From Ruminococcus sp. OA3 (GTDB lineage Bacteria; Bacillota; Clostridia; Lachnospirales; Lachnospiraceae): a DNA stretch of 64,000 nucleotides. Below the pieces are notes generated by a model. The model made no database searches. It was not told the DNA's origin and was given only the letters and a program-made list of their open reading frames with translations. Position numbers and translations under genes: made by a program. The DNA is taken from positions 1,612,001 to 1,676,000 of the forward strand of contig NZ_JAKNTO010000001.1 of the NCBI RefSeq assembly GCF_022440845.1, written 5' to 3'. Of the stretch, positions 24,769 through 32,007 are shown in pieces (position 1 is the first letter of the stretch; every line of letters begins with the position of its first letter).

Positions 24769-25781
24769 TTAAAAAAACATTAAAAAGAGGTTCCCATCTG
24801 TTGGGACCCATTGTTGCTACGGTTATACTCTATGTATTGTTGTGTTTTCACCCGAAATTTTTAGGATTTACCAATCAGATTAATATCCTGAGACAGATGT
24901 CCGTCAACTTATTGCTGGGAACAGGAATGATGTTTGTATTGCTGACGGCGCAGATTGATCTATCCCTTGGGTCTATCCTTGGTTTTTCATCTTCCGTGCT
25001 TGCTGTGCTCTATCGTGATACGGGAGTGAACAATCCTTTTATTCTGATTTCAGTATGCCTGGCAGTTGGCGTTATCTGCGGATTGGTGAATGGACTTTTA
25101 TACACAAAACTGCGGCTGCCAAACTCGTTTGTATCTACAATGGCTATGATGCAGATTCTGCGGGGCTGCTGTGTGCTGCTGACGAATCAGGGACCGACCA
25201 ATAATTTCACCGATGCTATTTTGTACATTGGACGGAATGATATCGGATTTATGCCGATTTGTTTCCTGCTCGCGTTGTTTGTGACGGTGTTTGCCTCTGT
25301 CTTTTTGAACAGAACGACTATGGGGCGCAATATTTATCTCACCGGCGGAAATTTTGAGGCGGCACGGTTGTCCGGGGTGAAAACGGACAGGGTAATTAAT
25401 TTTGTGTTTATGGTGTCGGGATTCCTTGCAGCACTGGCGGGACTTGTATTGATTGGAAGACTGACAGTTTCCTATCCTTCGTCCGGTCAGGGACTGGAGA
25501 TGCAGGCGGTGGCGGCTGTTGTCATTGGCGGTGGCTCTTTCGCGGGAGGAAAGGGAAGTGCAGTCGGAACATTTATAGGTGCAGTATTTATTGCACTTTT
25601 GAATAACGGTTTGAATCTTCTGGGGGCACGCTCGAGTGCTCAGCAGATTGCATTGGGACTGATGCTGCTTTTGGCTGTACTGGTTGATATTGTAAGGCAT
25701 GATGTTGGAAATAGAAAAATGCTTCAGGAACAGGAAAAAGTGTACCAGCAATTACATAAAAACAGGGGGAATATCAGATGA
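24765..25781 (+). CDS. Ribose-type sugar ABC transporter permease (transporter 3)
   Basis: A 338-residue RbsC-type membrane protein: LLTAQIDLSLGSILGFSS, FVSTMAMMQILRG, RTTMGRNIYLTGGNFEAARLSGV and AVAAVVIGGGSFAGG. I take TTG 24765 as start (TTGA overlap with the ATPase stop, GGAGAGGAG eight bases upstream); an in-frame ATG at 24744 has no ribosome binding site. The C-terminal 25 residues are charged and cytoplasmic. Its stop overlaps the next start by four bases, so the operon is translationally coupled. Confidence 0.92.
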   Translation: MIKKTLKRGSHLLGPIVATVILYVLLCFHPKFLGFTNQINILRQMSVNLLLGTGMMFVLLTAQIDLSLGSILGFSSSVLAVLYRDTGVNNPFILISVCLAVGVICGLVNGLLYTKLRLPNSFVSTMAMMQILRGCCVLLTNQGPTNNFTDAILYIGRNDIGFMPICFLLALFVTVFASVFLNRTTMGRNIYLTGGNFEAARLSGVKTDRVINFVFMVSGFLAALAGLVLIGRLTVSYPSSGQGLEMQAVAAVVIGGGSFAGGKGSAVGTFIGAVFIALLNNGLNLLGARSSAQQIALGLMLLLAVLVDIVRHDVGNRKMLQEQEKVYQQLHKNRGNIR

Positions 25782-26095
25782 CGAGAAAAGCCTATGTGTA
25801 TAAATTAAAACCTGGCATGAAGGAAGAATACAGAAAAAGGCATGATAATATCTGGCCGGAATTAAGCAGGCAGATGACAAAAAAGGGGATCCATAATTAT
25901 ACGATCTGGTTTTATGACAATAATCTGTTCGCCTATTATGAATTGGATAAAGATGCCTTTGCCGTACCTTCGACAGAGGAAGAAATTCAATTGGAAAGTC
26001 GCTGGGCGGAGCATACAGGTGATCTGATTGAAGCAGTAACAGATCCGGAAACCGGGGAAGCATTAGAACTGGAATGTGTATTTTTCCATGAATAG
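25778..26095 (+). CDS. L-rhamnose mutarotase-like protein
   Basis: A 105-residue RhaM-family (DUF718) protein with the family pattern YKLKPGMKEEYRKRHDNIWPEL (catalytic-type histidine in RHDNIWPEL), HNYTIWFYDNNLFAYYE and a C-terminal ELECVFFHE. Rhamnose mutarotase interconverts anomers of L-rhamnose; relatives act on other 6-deoxy sugars or L-sugars. Its place inside the operon suggests that the imported sugar is a rhamnose- or fucose-like sugar. It overlaps the permease gene by four bases. Confidence 0.88.
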   Translation: MTRKAYVYKLKPGMKEEYRKRHDNIWPELSRQMTKKGIHNYTIWFYDNNLFAYYELDKDAFAVPSTEEEIQLESRWAEHTGDLIEAVTDPETGEALELECVFFHE

Positions 26096-26117
26096 CGAAT
26101 AGATAGAAGGAAGGTTC

Positions 26118-26903
26118 ATGATGAATTGTTTTCAGGAGAAAGCGGCAATTGTTACGGGAGGAACACGGGGCATAGGAAGAGCTGTAGCGGAATTGCTGCT
26201 GGGAAACGGAGCAAGTGTTTTAATTACAGGACGCAATGAGGAAGCTGGAAATAAAGCGGTAGAGCATCTGCGTGGAACATATGATGCGCCTGTCTTCTTT
26301 TTTAAGGGAGATATGGGAGAGGAAAGCGTCTGCGTTAATGTGGCTGATAAGGCAAAAGAGCTTTTTGGAAAGGTTGATTATCTGGTAAATAATGCATTCC
26401 CGTTCACAGCAAAATACCTGGATGCAAAGAGATCCGACTGGGAACACGTGATGAGTGCGGGTCCGATTGCCTATGCAACGATGATTAAGGAATATGTGCG
26501 GGTCCATGGAGCCAAAAGGCCGGGGGCGGTAGTAAATGTAAGTAGCATTTCGCAATACATTGCGCAGCCTCACCGGTGGACGTACAATACGGCAAAAGGT
26601 GCGGTAGGCCAATTGACTAAATGTGCTGCGATGGACCTGGCACCTTACATAAGAGTCAACAGCGTTTCACCCGCTGCTGTATGGACCGATGAATGTGACC
26701 GCGATCACGAGGATCCTTTTTTTGAGAGATATCACATGATAGCAAGAGTGATTGAGTCTGAAGAGGTTGCGGCGCCGATCCTGTTTCTGCTGAGCGATTA
26801 TGCCAGCGCGATCACATCTACAGACCTGAGAGTTGACGGAGGATATCTGTCGATGGGAGTGGAGGGATGGAAAGTGGAGCGTCCATTAAAAGGCAGCGAT
26901 TGA
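26118..26903 (+). CDS. Short-chain dehydrogenase/reductase
   Basis: A 261-residue SDR: NAD(P) motif TGGTRGIGRA near the N-terminus, DYLVNNAFP (NNA), catalytic serine in VVNVSSIS and YNTAKGA (Tyr-x-x-x-Lys), then RVNSVSPAAVWTDE and the C-terminal DYASAITSTDLRVDGGY. Probable sugar or polyol dehydrogenase, with NADP preference possible because of the Arg in the glycine motif. Paired with the mutarotase-like protein it recalls the first oxidation step of non-phosphorylative deoxy-sugar pathways. That pathway also needs a lactonase and a sugar-acid dehydratase, which I do not see. Two adjacent ATG codons are possible starts. Confidence 0.88.
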   Translation: MMNCFQEKAAIVTGGTRGIGRAVAELLLGNGASVLITGRNEEAGNKAVEHLRGTYDAPVFFFKGDMGEESVCVNVADKAKELFGKVDYLVNNAFPFTAKYLDAKRSDWEHVMSAGPIAYATMIKEYVRVHGAKRPGAVVNVSSISQYIAQPHRWTYNTAKGAVGQLTKCAAMDLAPYIRVNSVSPAAVWTDECDRDHEDPFFERYHMIARVIESEEVAAPILFLLSDYASAITSTDLRVDGGYLSMGVEGWKVERPLKGSD

Positions 26904-26937
26904 TTTAAAAATAATAAAAGAGAGCAGGTGTTCTAAG

Positions 26938-27912
26938 ATTAAATCAAAAGTACTGATTGCCATGCCATATGATGATTATGATCCGATGCATTCAGGGCAC
27001 GGACTCAAAATACTGGAAGGAAACGGTATTGAGACGGCAGTGGCTTCTTGTTATTTAAATAATGGAGAAATTCTGGAAATAATTGATCAGTATGATGCCG
27101 TGATCTACTGTGGGGGATTTTCTCCTGATGCCAGATTTTTCTCAGCGGCTAAACGGTTAAAAATATTATCCAGGCTGGGTGTGGGTTTTGATGAAATTGA
27201 CCTGAAAGCAGCAGCTCAGCATGGGATACAAGTTACTATCACAAGAGTTATGGAACATATCAATGGTGTTGCGGAGCTTGCTTACGCACTAATGATGACT
27301 ATGCTTTATCATATACCGCAGAGATATTCGGAATATGTCATAAAAAAAGAATTCAGGCAGATTACAGAAAACAGACAGCTTTGCGGGAAAACGGTTGGTC
27401 TGTTTGGATTCGGTGCAATAGCAAAAGCGCTTGCGGGACAGCTTGCGGCAGCAGGGGTAAAACTGATTGCCTGTGACATGTATCCTGACCCTGCGGCTGC
27501 TAACCAGCTGAATGTGAAGCTGGTGGCAAAGGAGCAATTGCTTGCTGAAAGTGATATCATCAGTATTCATGTTCCCGCACTTCCTGAAAACAGGCACATT
27601 TTTAATACAGCGGTTTTCAGTCAGATGAAGAAAGGGGCATTTATTGTAAATACCGCACGTGGAATGCTTGTCAATGAACATGATTTATATGATGCATTAA
27701 AGAGTGGAAAACTGTCGGGGGCTGCTGTAGATGTGATGGACCCGGAACCGGCCGATCCGTGCAATCCATTGCTGACCCTTGATAATTTTATAGCCACGCC
27801 TCATATAGGAGGGAATAATTATGAAGCCAGGGAAGCGATGTCTGTTTCAGCTGCGCAGGCGGTTGTTGATTCGTTAAATGGACAAAAGCCTTATTTCCTG
27901 CTGAATTCTTAG
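26938..27912 (+). CDS. D-isomer-specific 2-hydroxyacid dehydrogenase family protein
   Basis: A phosphoglycerate-dehydrogenase-type protein: SRLGVGFDEIDLKAA (substrate/catalytic arginine region), NAD motif VGLFGFGAIAKALA (third glycine replaced by Ala), DMYPDP (acidic NAD site), VNTARGMLVNEHDL, VDVMDPEPAD (glutamate) and ATPHIGGNN (catalytic histidine). By family it oxidises a D-2-hydroxy acid or reduces the keto acid. The first ATG (26962) would cut off the start of the first beta strand (KSKVLIA, usual for this family). Reading from ATT 26938, eight bases after AGGTG, gives 324 residues. ATT is a rare start codon, so the exact start is uncertain. Confidence 0.85.
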   Translation: MKSKVLIAMPYDDYDPMHSGHGLKILEGNGIETAVASCYLNNGEILEIIDQYDAVIYCGGFSPDARFFSAAKRLKILSRLGVGFDEIDLKAAAQHGIQVTITRVMEHINGVAELAYALMMTMLYHIPQRYSEYVIKKEFRQITENRQLCGKTVGLFGFGAIAKALAGQLAAAGVKLIACDMYPDPAAANQLNVKLVAKEQLLAESDIISIHVPALPENRHIFNTAVFSQMKKGAFIVNTARGMLVNEHDLYDALKSGKLSGAAVDVMDPEPADPCNPLLTLDNFIATPHIGGNNYEAREAMSVSAAQAVVDSLNGQKPYFLLNS

Positions 27913-27922
27913 TCCTGTGTGA

Positions 27923-27969
27923 TATGCCGCGGAGTGTTGAAAAAATCAGCACTTCCGGCATTTTTATTT
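27923..27969 (+). terminator. Terminator after the aldolase/ABC-3 operon
   Basis: ATGCCG...CGGCAT outer stem with inner GGAGTG/GCACTTC pairing, followed by TTTTTATTTG. Ends the ten-gene operon. Confidence 0.8.
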
Positions 27970-28007
27970 GTTTCGGCGGCAATGACCATATAGACAAAAA
28001 ATAAAAA

Positions 28008-28045
28008 TGTAAACTAAAAATGCAAAAACCCTATTTTTATTTACA
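28008..28045. promoter_or_regulatory. A/T-rich inverted repeat upstream of UroD-fold gene 3
   Basis: TGTAAA-C-TAAAAAT pairs with TATTTTTATTTACA across a 10-base spacer, with one bulged base. It lies about 90 bases upstream of the promoter. It could be an operator for one of the sugar regulators or a weak terminator. The rest of the 340-base gap (27913-28252) is A/T-rich and, apart from the terminator and promoter, shows nothing recognisable. Confidence 0.4.
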
Positions 28046-28133
28046 ATGGAACGTAAATGTAGACAAAAACAATAATGATGTTCGCGTGCACAAAAAGAGA
28101 GAATCGTGAATTTGATGAAATAATAGAAAGATA

Positions 28134-28163
28134 TTGACGAAATATTATCGTAAAACGTACAAT
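28134..28163 (+). promoter_or_regulatory. Promoter of UroD-fold gene 3
   Basis: TTGACG (28134-28139), 18-base spacer, TACAAT (28158-28163). The start codon is about 90 bases further on. It has a near-consensus -35, unlike the promoter of UroD-fold gene 1, so its control probably differs. Confidence 0.65.
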
Positions 28164-28252
28164 AACACTAACAAAGGAAAAGAAACAGTGAAAGTTACAA
28201 AAAATCAAAATGTATAATTAAGTAGATCCAAAGATGGAAAGGGGATAAAAAG

Positions 28253-29581
28253 ATGGCAACAAATATGACAACACATGCAGCGTTTGATGCACCGGGGACG
28301 GCGGTATCCAATGATACGACTTATATGTTCCTGCCGATTGAATACAATAGTGAGGATGCGGAGGTCATCAGGGAACTGGCCCGTGAATTTATGGAGATCG
28401 CAAATCTTCCTGAACAGAAGGAGACGGCAGAACTCTGGGAGAGAGTCAATGACCTGGAATCTGCCCGTCCAGTCGTGTGGCATAATGAACTGCCCTGGCA
28501 CGAGATGAATGTAAATGATGAGCTGACACTGCGAACCTCTACGCCGTTTGCGCAGAGGATTGAGGAAGAGCTGCGCAGAAAAATTTATCTGTGGAAACAC
28601 ATGCCGGGAGACATGGTGCTGGAGCCGGTGTTTTATTCGCCGATGATTATTGAGAACTCCGGCATGGGCATTGCAATCACAGAGGAAACAATTGCCAGTG
28701 ATGCGGACAATAACATTGTGAGCCATAAGTTTATTCCGCAGATTGTCACAATAGAAGATACCGAGAAAATCACAGCGCCGAAAGTGACATTGGACAAAGA
28801 TGCGACACAGGCTACATATGAAGCTTATCAGGATATTCTGGGACCGGTGATGCCGGTGGAGATCAAAGGTGTTCAGGGATTCTGGTACGCTCCGGTGGAC
28901 GACCTGGTGCAGCTGATGGGTACGAATGAACTGCTGCTGAATGTTGTGATGGAACCGGAACTTGTCCATGCATCCATGAAAAAAATCTCAGAAGCCTATA
29001 TGGCGGCGTTGGATCAGTATGAGGCTCTCGGATGTCTCGGTTCCAACAACCTCAATTATCGAATGGGATCCGGTGCGTATGGATATTCGAAAGAACTGAA
29101 AAGAGGAACCATGACAAATATGAAGTGCTGTGACATGTGGGGGGCATCCGCCAGTCAGTTCTTCACTTCTGTGTCTCCGGAAATGCATGATGAATTTTCG
29201 ATCGCTTATGAAAAACCGTGGATGGAACGGTTTGGACTGAGCTATTATGGATGCTGCGAGCGTCTGGATATCAAAATGGATCAGCTGCGGCAGATTAAAA
29301 ACCTGCGGAAGATTTCCTGCAGTCCGTGGAGTAACACGGAACATATGGCGGAAGTTGTGGGACGGGATTACGTAGTGTCACTCAAGCCGAGTCCGGCATG
29401 CTTTGCCTTTGATACATTCGATGAGGATGCCGTCCGACGGGATGTGGAAGGGAAACTGAAGCTTTTGAAGAACTGTAATGTGGAGATTATTATCAAGGAT
29501 GTGAGCACAATCCGGTATGATCCGCAGAGACTGTGGAGATGGGTTGAGATCGTGTCTGAGCTGTGCAAAGACCAGTTGTAA
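28253..29581 (+). CDS. Uroporphyrinogen-decarboxylase-fold protein, putative methyltransferase (copy 3)
   Basis: A 442-residue paralogue of the proteins at 9457 and 10896. ELPWHEMNVNDELTLRTSTPF near the N-terminus is nearly the same as in copy 1; the C-terminal barrel has SPEMHDEFSIAYEKPWMERFGL, YYGCCERLDIKMD (Cys334-Cys335-Glu336) and KISCSPW, with an extra cysteine in SCSPW. Length matches copy 2. No HemE signature. Inferred methyl transfer on an unknown substrate, probably linked to the preceding sugar operon, which ends 340 bases upstream. Ribosome binding site AAAGGGGA. It is a single-gene transcription unit with its own promoter and terminator. Confidence 0.82.
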   Translation: MATNMTTHAAFDAPGTAVSNDTTYMFLPIEYNSEDAEVIRELAREFMEIANLPEQKETAELWERVNDLESARPVVWHNELPWHEMNVNDELTLRTSTPFAQRIEEELRRKIYLWKHMPGDMVLEPVFYSPMIIENSGMGIAITEETIASDADNNIVSHKFIPQIVTIEDTEKITAPKVTLDKDATQATYEAYQDILGPVMPVEIKGVQGFWYAPVDDLVQLMGTNELLLNVVMEPELVHASMKKISEAYMAALDQYEALGCLGSNNLNYRMGSGAYGYSKELKRGTMTNMKCCDMWGASASQFFTSVSPEMHDEFSIAYEKPWMERFGLSYYGCCERLDIKMDQLRQIKNLRKISCSPWSNTEHMAEVVGRDYVVSLKPSPACFAFDTFDEDAVRRDVEGKLKLLKNCNVEIIIKDVSTIRYDPQRLWRWVEIVSELCKDQL

Positions 29582-29631
29582 CAGATAGAAGTATTACGAA
29601 TATACTGACTTACGCCAGGTAAACGGGACAT

Positions 29632-29680
29632 AAAAAACTCTATGTGAATGGCCAGACCATTTGCATGGAGTTTTTCTTTT
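29632..29680 (+). terminator. Terminator after UroD-fold gene 3
   Basis: AAAAAACTC...GAGTTTTTC with an inner ATGTGAATGG/CCATTTGCAT helix; the T run is in the 3' arm and continues as TTTTCTTTT. The A-rich 5' arm would also work on the other strand. Confidence 0.85.
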
Positions 29681-30087
29681 GGTTTTTTCTGATTTTTCAT
29701 TGAAACAGCCTTCCACATATTGACCAGTATCATATCGCTTATGAAAATGTGGGATATGATGGCAATGTCCCGGATCCAACATTCAAACAGGGTACGCAAT
29801 TTAGACCCCCGAATGAAGTTATTGCTTGTTGTCATCATCAGCACAGCCACTTTGTTTCCTCCAGCGTCTAAAAGAAATAAAAGCTGACGGTTACAAAAAG
29901 ACAAAGCCTGCTGACACGGTATTTGCGGACTGCGCAGAGAGCTATCTGGTCGGTTTGTGTTTCAGGGAACGGCTTCCCGCTTTTCTGTCGGGAGAGCAAA
30001 AACAGCGGCTTTCGATTGCAGTCATTTCTCACCAAAGAGCACTTGGACCTGGTTATGCGGACAAGATAATCCGGGACAGGGCACAGC
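29681..30087. other. Gene-poor stretch without a recognised gene
   Basis: About 400 bases without a convincing gene. A short plus-strand frame (roughly 29717-29884) and a 112-codon frame (29826-30164) are open but have no ribosome binding site, no recognisable family and run into the preQ1 riboswitch promoter. The antisense frames are equally open. The stretch may be a decayed gene remnant or plain spacer; I cannot assign it. Confidence 0.4.
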
Positions 30088-30116
30088 TTGCATTTCCCCC
30101 AAAACCGTGCTATAGT
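30088..30116 (+). promoter_or_regulatory. Promoter of the preQ1 riboswitch/queT unit
   Basis: TTGCAT (30088-30093), 17-base spacer, TATAGT (30111-30116). The transcript would start about 40 bases before the riboswitch stem. Confidence 0.7.
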
Positions 30117-30164
30117 AATAATCGCCAAAACCCTGATAAACAGGGGATGGAGATAACTAAATAA

Positions 30165-30203
30165 CCGTGTGTTCGAGACCTTCCACACGCTAAACAAAAC
30201 TAA
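30165..30203 (+). ncRNA. PreQ1-I riboswitch
   Basis: A stem CGTGTG/CACACG (30166-30171 with 30184-30189) closes a 12-base loop (TTCGAGACCTTC), followed by the A-rich tail CTAAACAAAACTAA that ends directly in the ribosome binding site AAAGGAG. This is the compact H-type pseudoknot layout of class I preQ1 riboswitches. Overlap of tail and ribosome binding site suggests control of translation of queT by the queuosine precursor preQ1. The queT gene itself supports the assignment. Confidence 0.85.
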
Positions 30204-30216
30204 AGGAGAGACAAGA

Positions 30217-30711
30217 ATGAGAGACAAAAAAGTACTATTCATCACCCAGGCGGCAATGATCGCCGCCATCTATGTGGTTGTAACTGTCGTGTTTTCAGCA
30301 TTTAGCTTCGGCGAGGTGCAGGTGAGGATTTCTGAGGCACTTACGATTCTTCCACTGTTCACGCCGGCAGCGATCCCGGGACTTTTTATTGGGTGTATCA
30401 TTGGGAATGCGATGGGCGGCGCGATCGTGCTGGACGTGGTATTCGGAAGTATTGCGACCCTGGTCGGGGCTGTGGGTTCCTGGCTGCTTCGGAAGCACAG
30501 GTATCTGGTTCCGATTCCGCCGATCATCGTGAACGTACTGATCGTACCGTTTGTTCTTCGCTATGGGTACGGAGTGCCGCTCCCGATTCCATTTATGATG
30601 CTGACAGTAGGGCTTGGAGAAATTATCTCATGCGGAGTACTCGGGTATATACTGATGTTTGCGCTGAATAAAGTAAAACACGTGATATTTAAAAATACAG
30701 TAATGTCATGA
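30217..30711 (+). CDS. queT: Queuosine precursor transporter QueT
   Basis: A 164-residue membrane protein of the QueT (DUF988) family, with five or so hydrophobic segments: AAMIAAIYVVVTVVFSAFSFGEVQVRISEAL, then FTPAAIPGLFIGCIIGN, VLDVVFGSIATLVGAVGSWLL, PPIIVNVLIVPFVL and VGLGEIISCGVLGY. The FGxxQxRxSEAL pattern is typical. It acts as the substrate-specific S component of an ECF-type importer and takes up queuosine precursors for tRNA modification. Translation starts at ATG 30217, right after the preQ1 riboswitch. Confidence 0.93.
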   Translation: MRDKKVLFITQAAMIAAIYVVVTVVFSAFSFGEVQVRISEALTILPLFTPAAIPGLFIGCIIGNAMGGAIVLDVVFGSIATLVGAVGSWLLRKHRYLVPIPPIIVNVLIVPFVLRYGYGVPLPIPFMMLTVGLGEIISCGVLGYILMFALNKVKHVIFKNTVMS

Positions 30712-30826
30712 TACCGGGGGCACATTGTGCCCGGCAGTCCGTGGGTATCATATTATAAAATGTGGTGCCTGTGAGGCAGGAACCTTCCGAACGGGGATGC
30801 ATAGAATAAGATATGCATCCCCGTTT
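30709..30826 (+). ncRNA. Structured leader upstream of the cation-efflux gene, possible metal-sensing element
   Basis: Within 118 bases are: an outer stem TGATACC/GGTATCA (30709-30715 with 30744-30750) enclosing GGGCAC/GTGCCC; a second hairpin GGTGCCTG/CAGGAACC (30764-30784); and a perfect 14-bp hairpin AACGGGGATGCATA/TATGCATCCCCGTT (30790-30825) just before the ribosome binding site AGGAGG. So much structure before a metal-efflux gene suggests a riboswitch such as the NiCo class, but I cannot confirm its conserved bases. It may instead be a set of terminators. Confidence 0.4.
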
Positions 30827-30843
30827 GTCAGGAGGTAACTGAT

Positions 30844-31815
30844 TTGGGTAAACAGGCAGTACGTACCATAGAAGAAAGTATTGCAGTACGTGTATCAGTG
30901 AACAGCATTATCGTTAACGTGGTATTGTCTGTAGCCAAATTTGCAGCCGGAATTATCTCCGGATCGGGTGCGATGATTTCGGATGCCGTGCATTCCGCTT
31001 CGGATGTCTTCAGTACGGTTGTTGTGGTGATCGGTGTCAAAATGGCCGGTAAACAGTCAGATGTCCGCCATCAGTATGGGCATGAACGCCTGGAATGTGT
31101 AGCTTCACTGATCCTTGCGATCGCACTTGCGGCTACAGGGGTTGGAATTGGATATTCAGGAATCATTAAGATCATAGATGCGGACTATCAGGCACTGGAA
31201 GCACCGGGGCTGCTGGCGCTTTTCGCTGCGGTGATGTCCATCATAGTAAAAGAGGCAATGTACTGGTACACGAAGGCCGCCGCAACACAGATCAATTCAG
31301 GGGCCCTTATGGCGGATGCCTGGCATCACCGCTCTGATGCGATGTCGTCAGTGGGGAGTTTTATCGGGATTTTAGGAGCGAGGCTCGGGTATCCTGTGCT
31401 GGACCCGGCTGCCGGAGCTGTGATCTGCCTCTTTATCGTCAAAGCCGCAGTGAGTATCTTCTGTGATGCGATATGCAAGATGACGGATGTGGCCTGTGAT
31501 GAGAGAACAGTCAGGCAGATATACAGGATTGCGATAGAACAAAAGGGAGTGATCGCGGTAGATGACGTGAAGACCAGGATGTTTGGAAATAAAAAGTATG
31601 TGGATCTGGAGATCAGTCAGGATGGGAAAAAAACACTGGAAGAAGCGCATGGAATTGCGGAAGCTGTACATGATAGAATTGAGAGTGAAATAGAAGGAGT
31701 GAAGCACTGCATGGTGCATGTGAATCCTTATATTTGCAGGGAGGGACAAAAGATTGAAAACGATGGAATTCAAGATGGAACGACAGGGGCTTCTGGAGAT
31801 CGGGCAGGAAGTTGA
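30844..31815 (+). CDS. Cation diffusion facilitator (CDF) metal efflux protein
   Basis: A 323-residue CDF protein with six predicted membrane segments. Metal-site motifs: DAVHSASD in segment II and DAWHHRSDA in segment V (HxxxD pairs), plus SGSGAM. A cytoplasmic C-terminal domain from about residue 215 has VDDVKTRMFGNKKYVDLEISQDG and VKHCMVHVNPY. It exports divalent metal ions (Zn, Co, Ni, Fe or Mn) by proton exchange. It starts with TTG after AGGAGG. The C-terminal 20 residues overlap the start of the next small gene. A CsoR-type repressor nearby supports metal control. Confidence 0.92.
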   Translation: MGKQAVRTIEESIAVRVSVNSIIVNVVLSVAKFAAGIISGSGAMISDAVHSASDVFSTVVVVIGVKMAGKQSDVRHQYGHERLECVASLILAIALAATGVGIGYSGIIKIIDADYQALEAPGLLALFAAVMSIIVKEAMYWYTKAAATQINSGALMADAWHHRSDAMSSVGSFIGILGARLGYPVLDPAAGAVICLFIVKAAVSIFCDAICKMTDVACDERTVRQIYRIAIEQKGVIAVDDVKTRMFGNKKYVDLEISQDGKKTLEEAHGIAEAVHDRIESEIEGVKHCMVHVNPYICREGQKIENDGIQDGTTGASGDRAGS

Positions 31816-31990
31816 GATATCGGAAAGTGCGCTTCCCACTTCCTATTATTATACGATCATACCTGCCATAGCGATGAGCAAAAATTATCAGCCGCATGAG
31901 CGTTTAAAGGCCACACGTGGAATCGTGAAAGAGATTAATGAGACAGAACGAGGGTTTTATACGCTTGTGGAATTCTCTGAGGAAGAGTAA
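31754..31990 (+). CDS. Small conserved-looking protein of unknown function
   Basis: A 78-residue acidic protein with no family I recognise. It overlaps the 3' end of the CDF gene by 62 bases in another frame. A ribosome binding site (GGGAGGG) lies eight bases before TTG 31754; an ATG at 31763 is a less well-placed alternative. The tail TRGIVKEINETERGFYTLVEFSEE looks like a small beta-rich fold. Overlap suggests translation coupled to the metal efflux gene. Confidence 0.6.
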   Translation: MKTMEFKMERQGLLEIGQEVEISESALPTSYYYTIIPAIAMSKNYQPHERLKATRGIVKEINETERGFYTLVEFSEEE

Positions 31991-32007
31991 AGGCGGAATT
32001 ATTTTGA

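Noticed and set aside
29826-30164. 112-codon plus-strand frame before the preQ1 riboswitch
   Set aside because: No ribosome binding site, no family, and its 3' part is the promoter of queT; kept only as an unexplained stretch.
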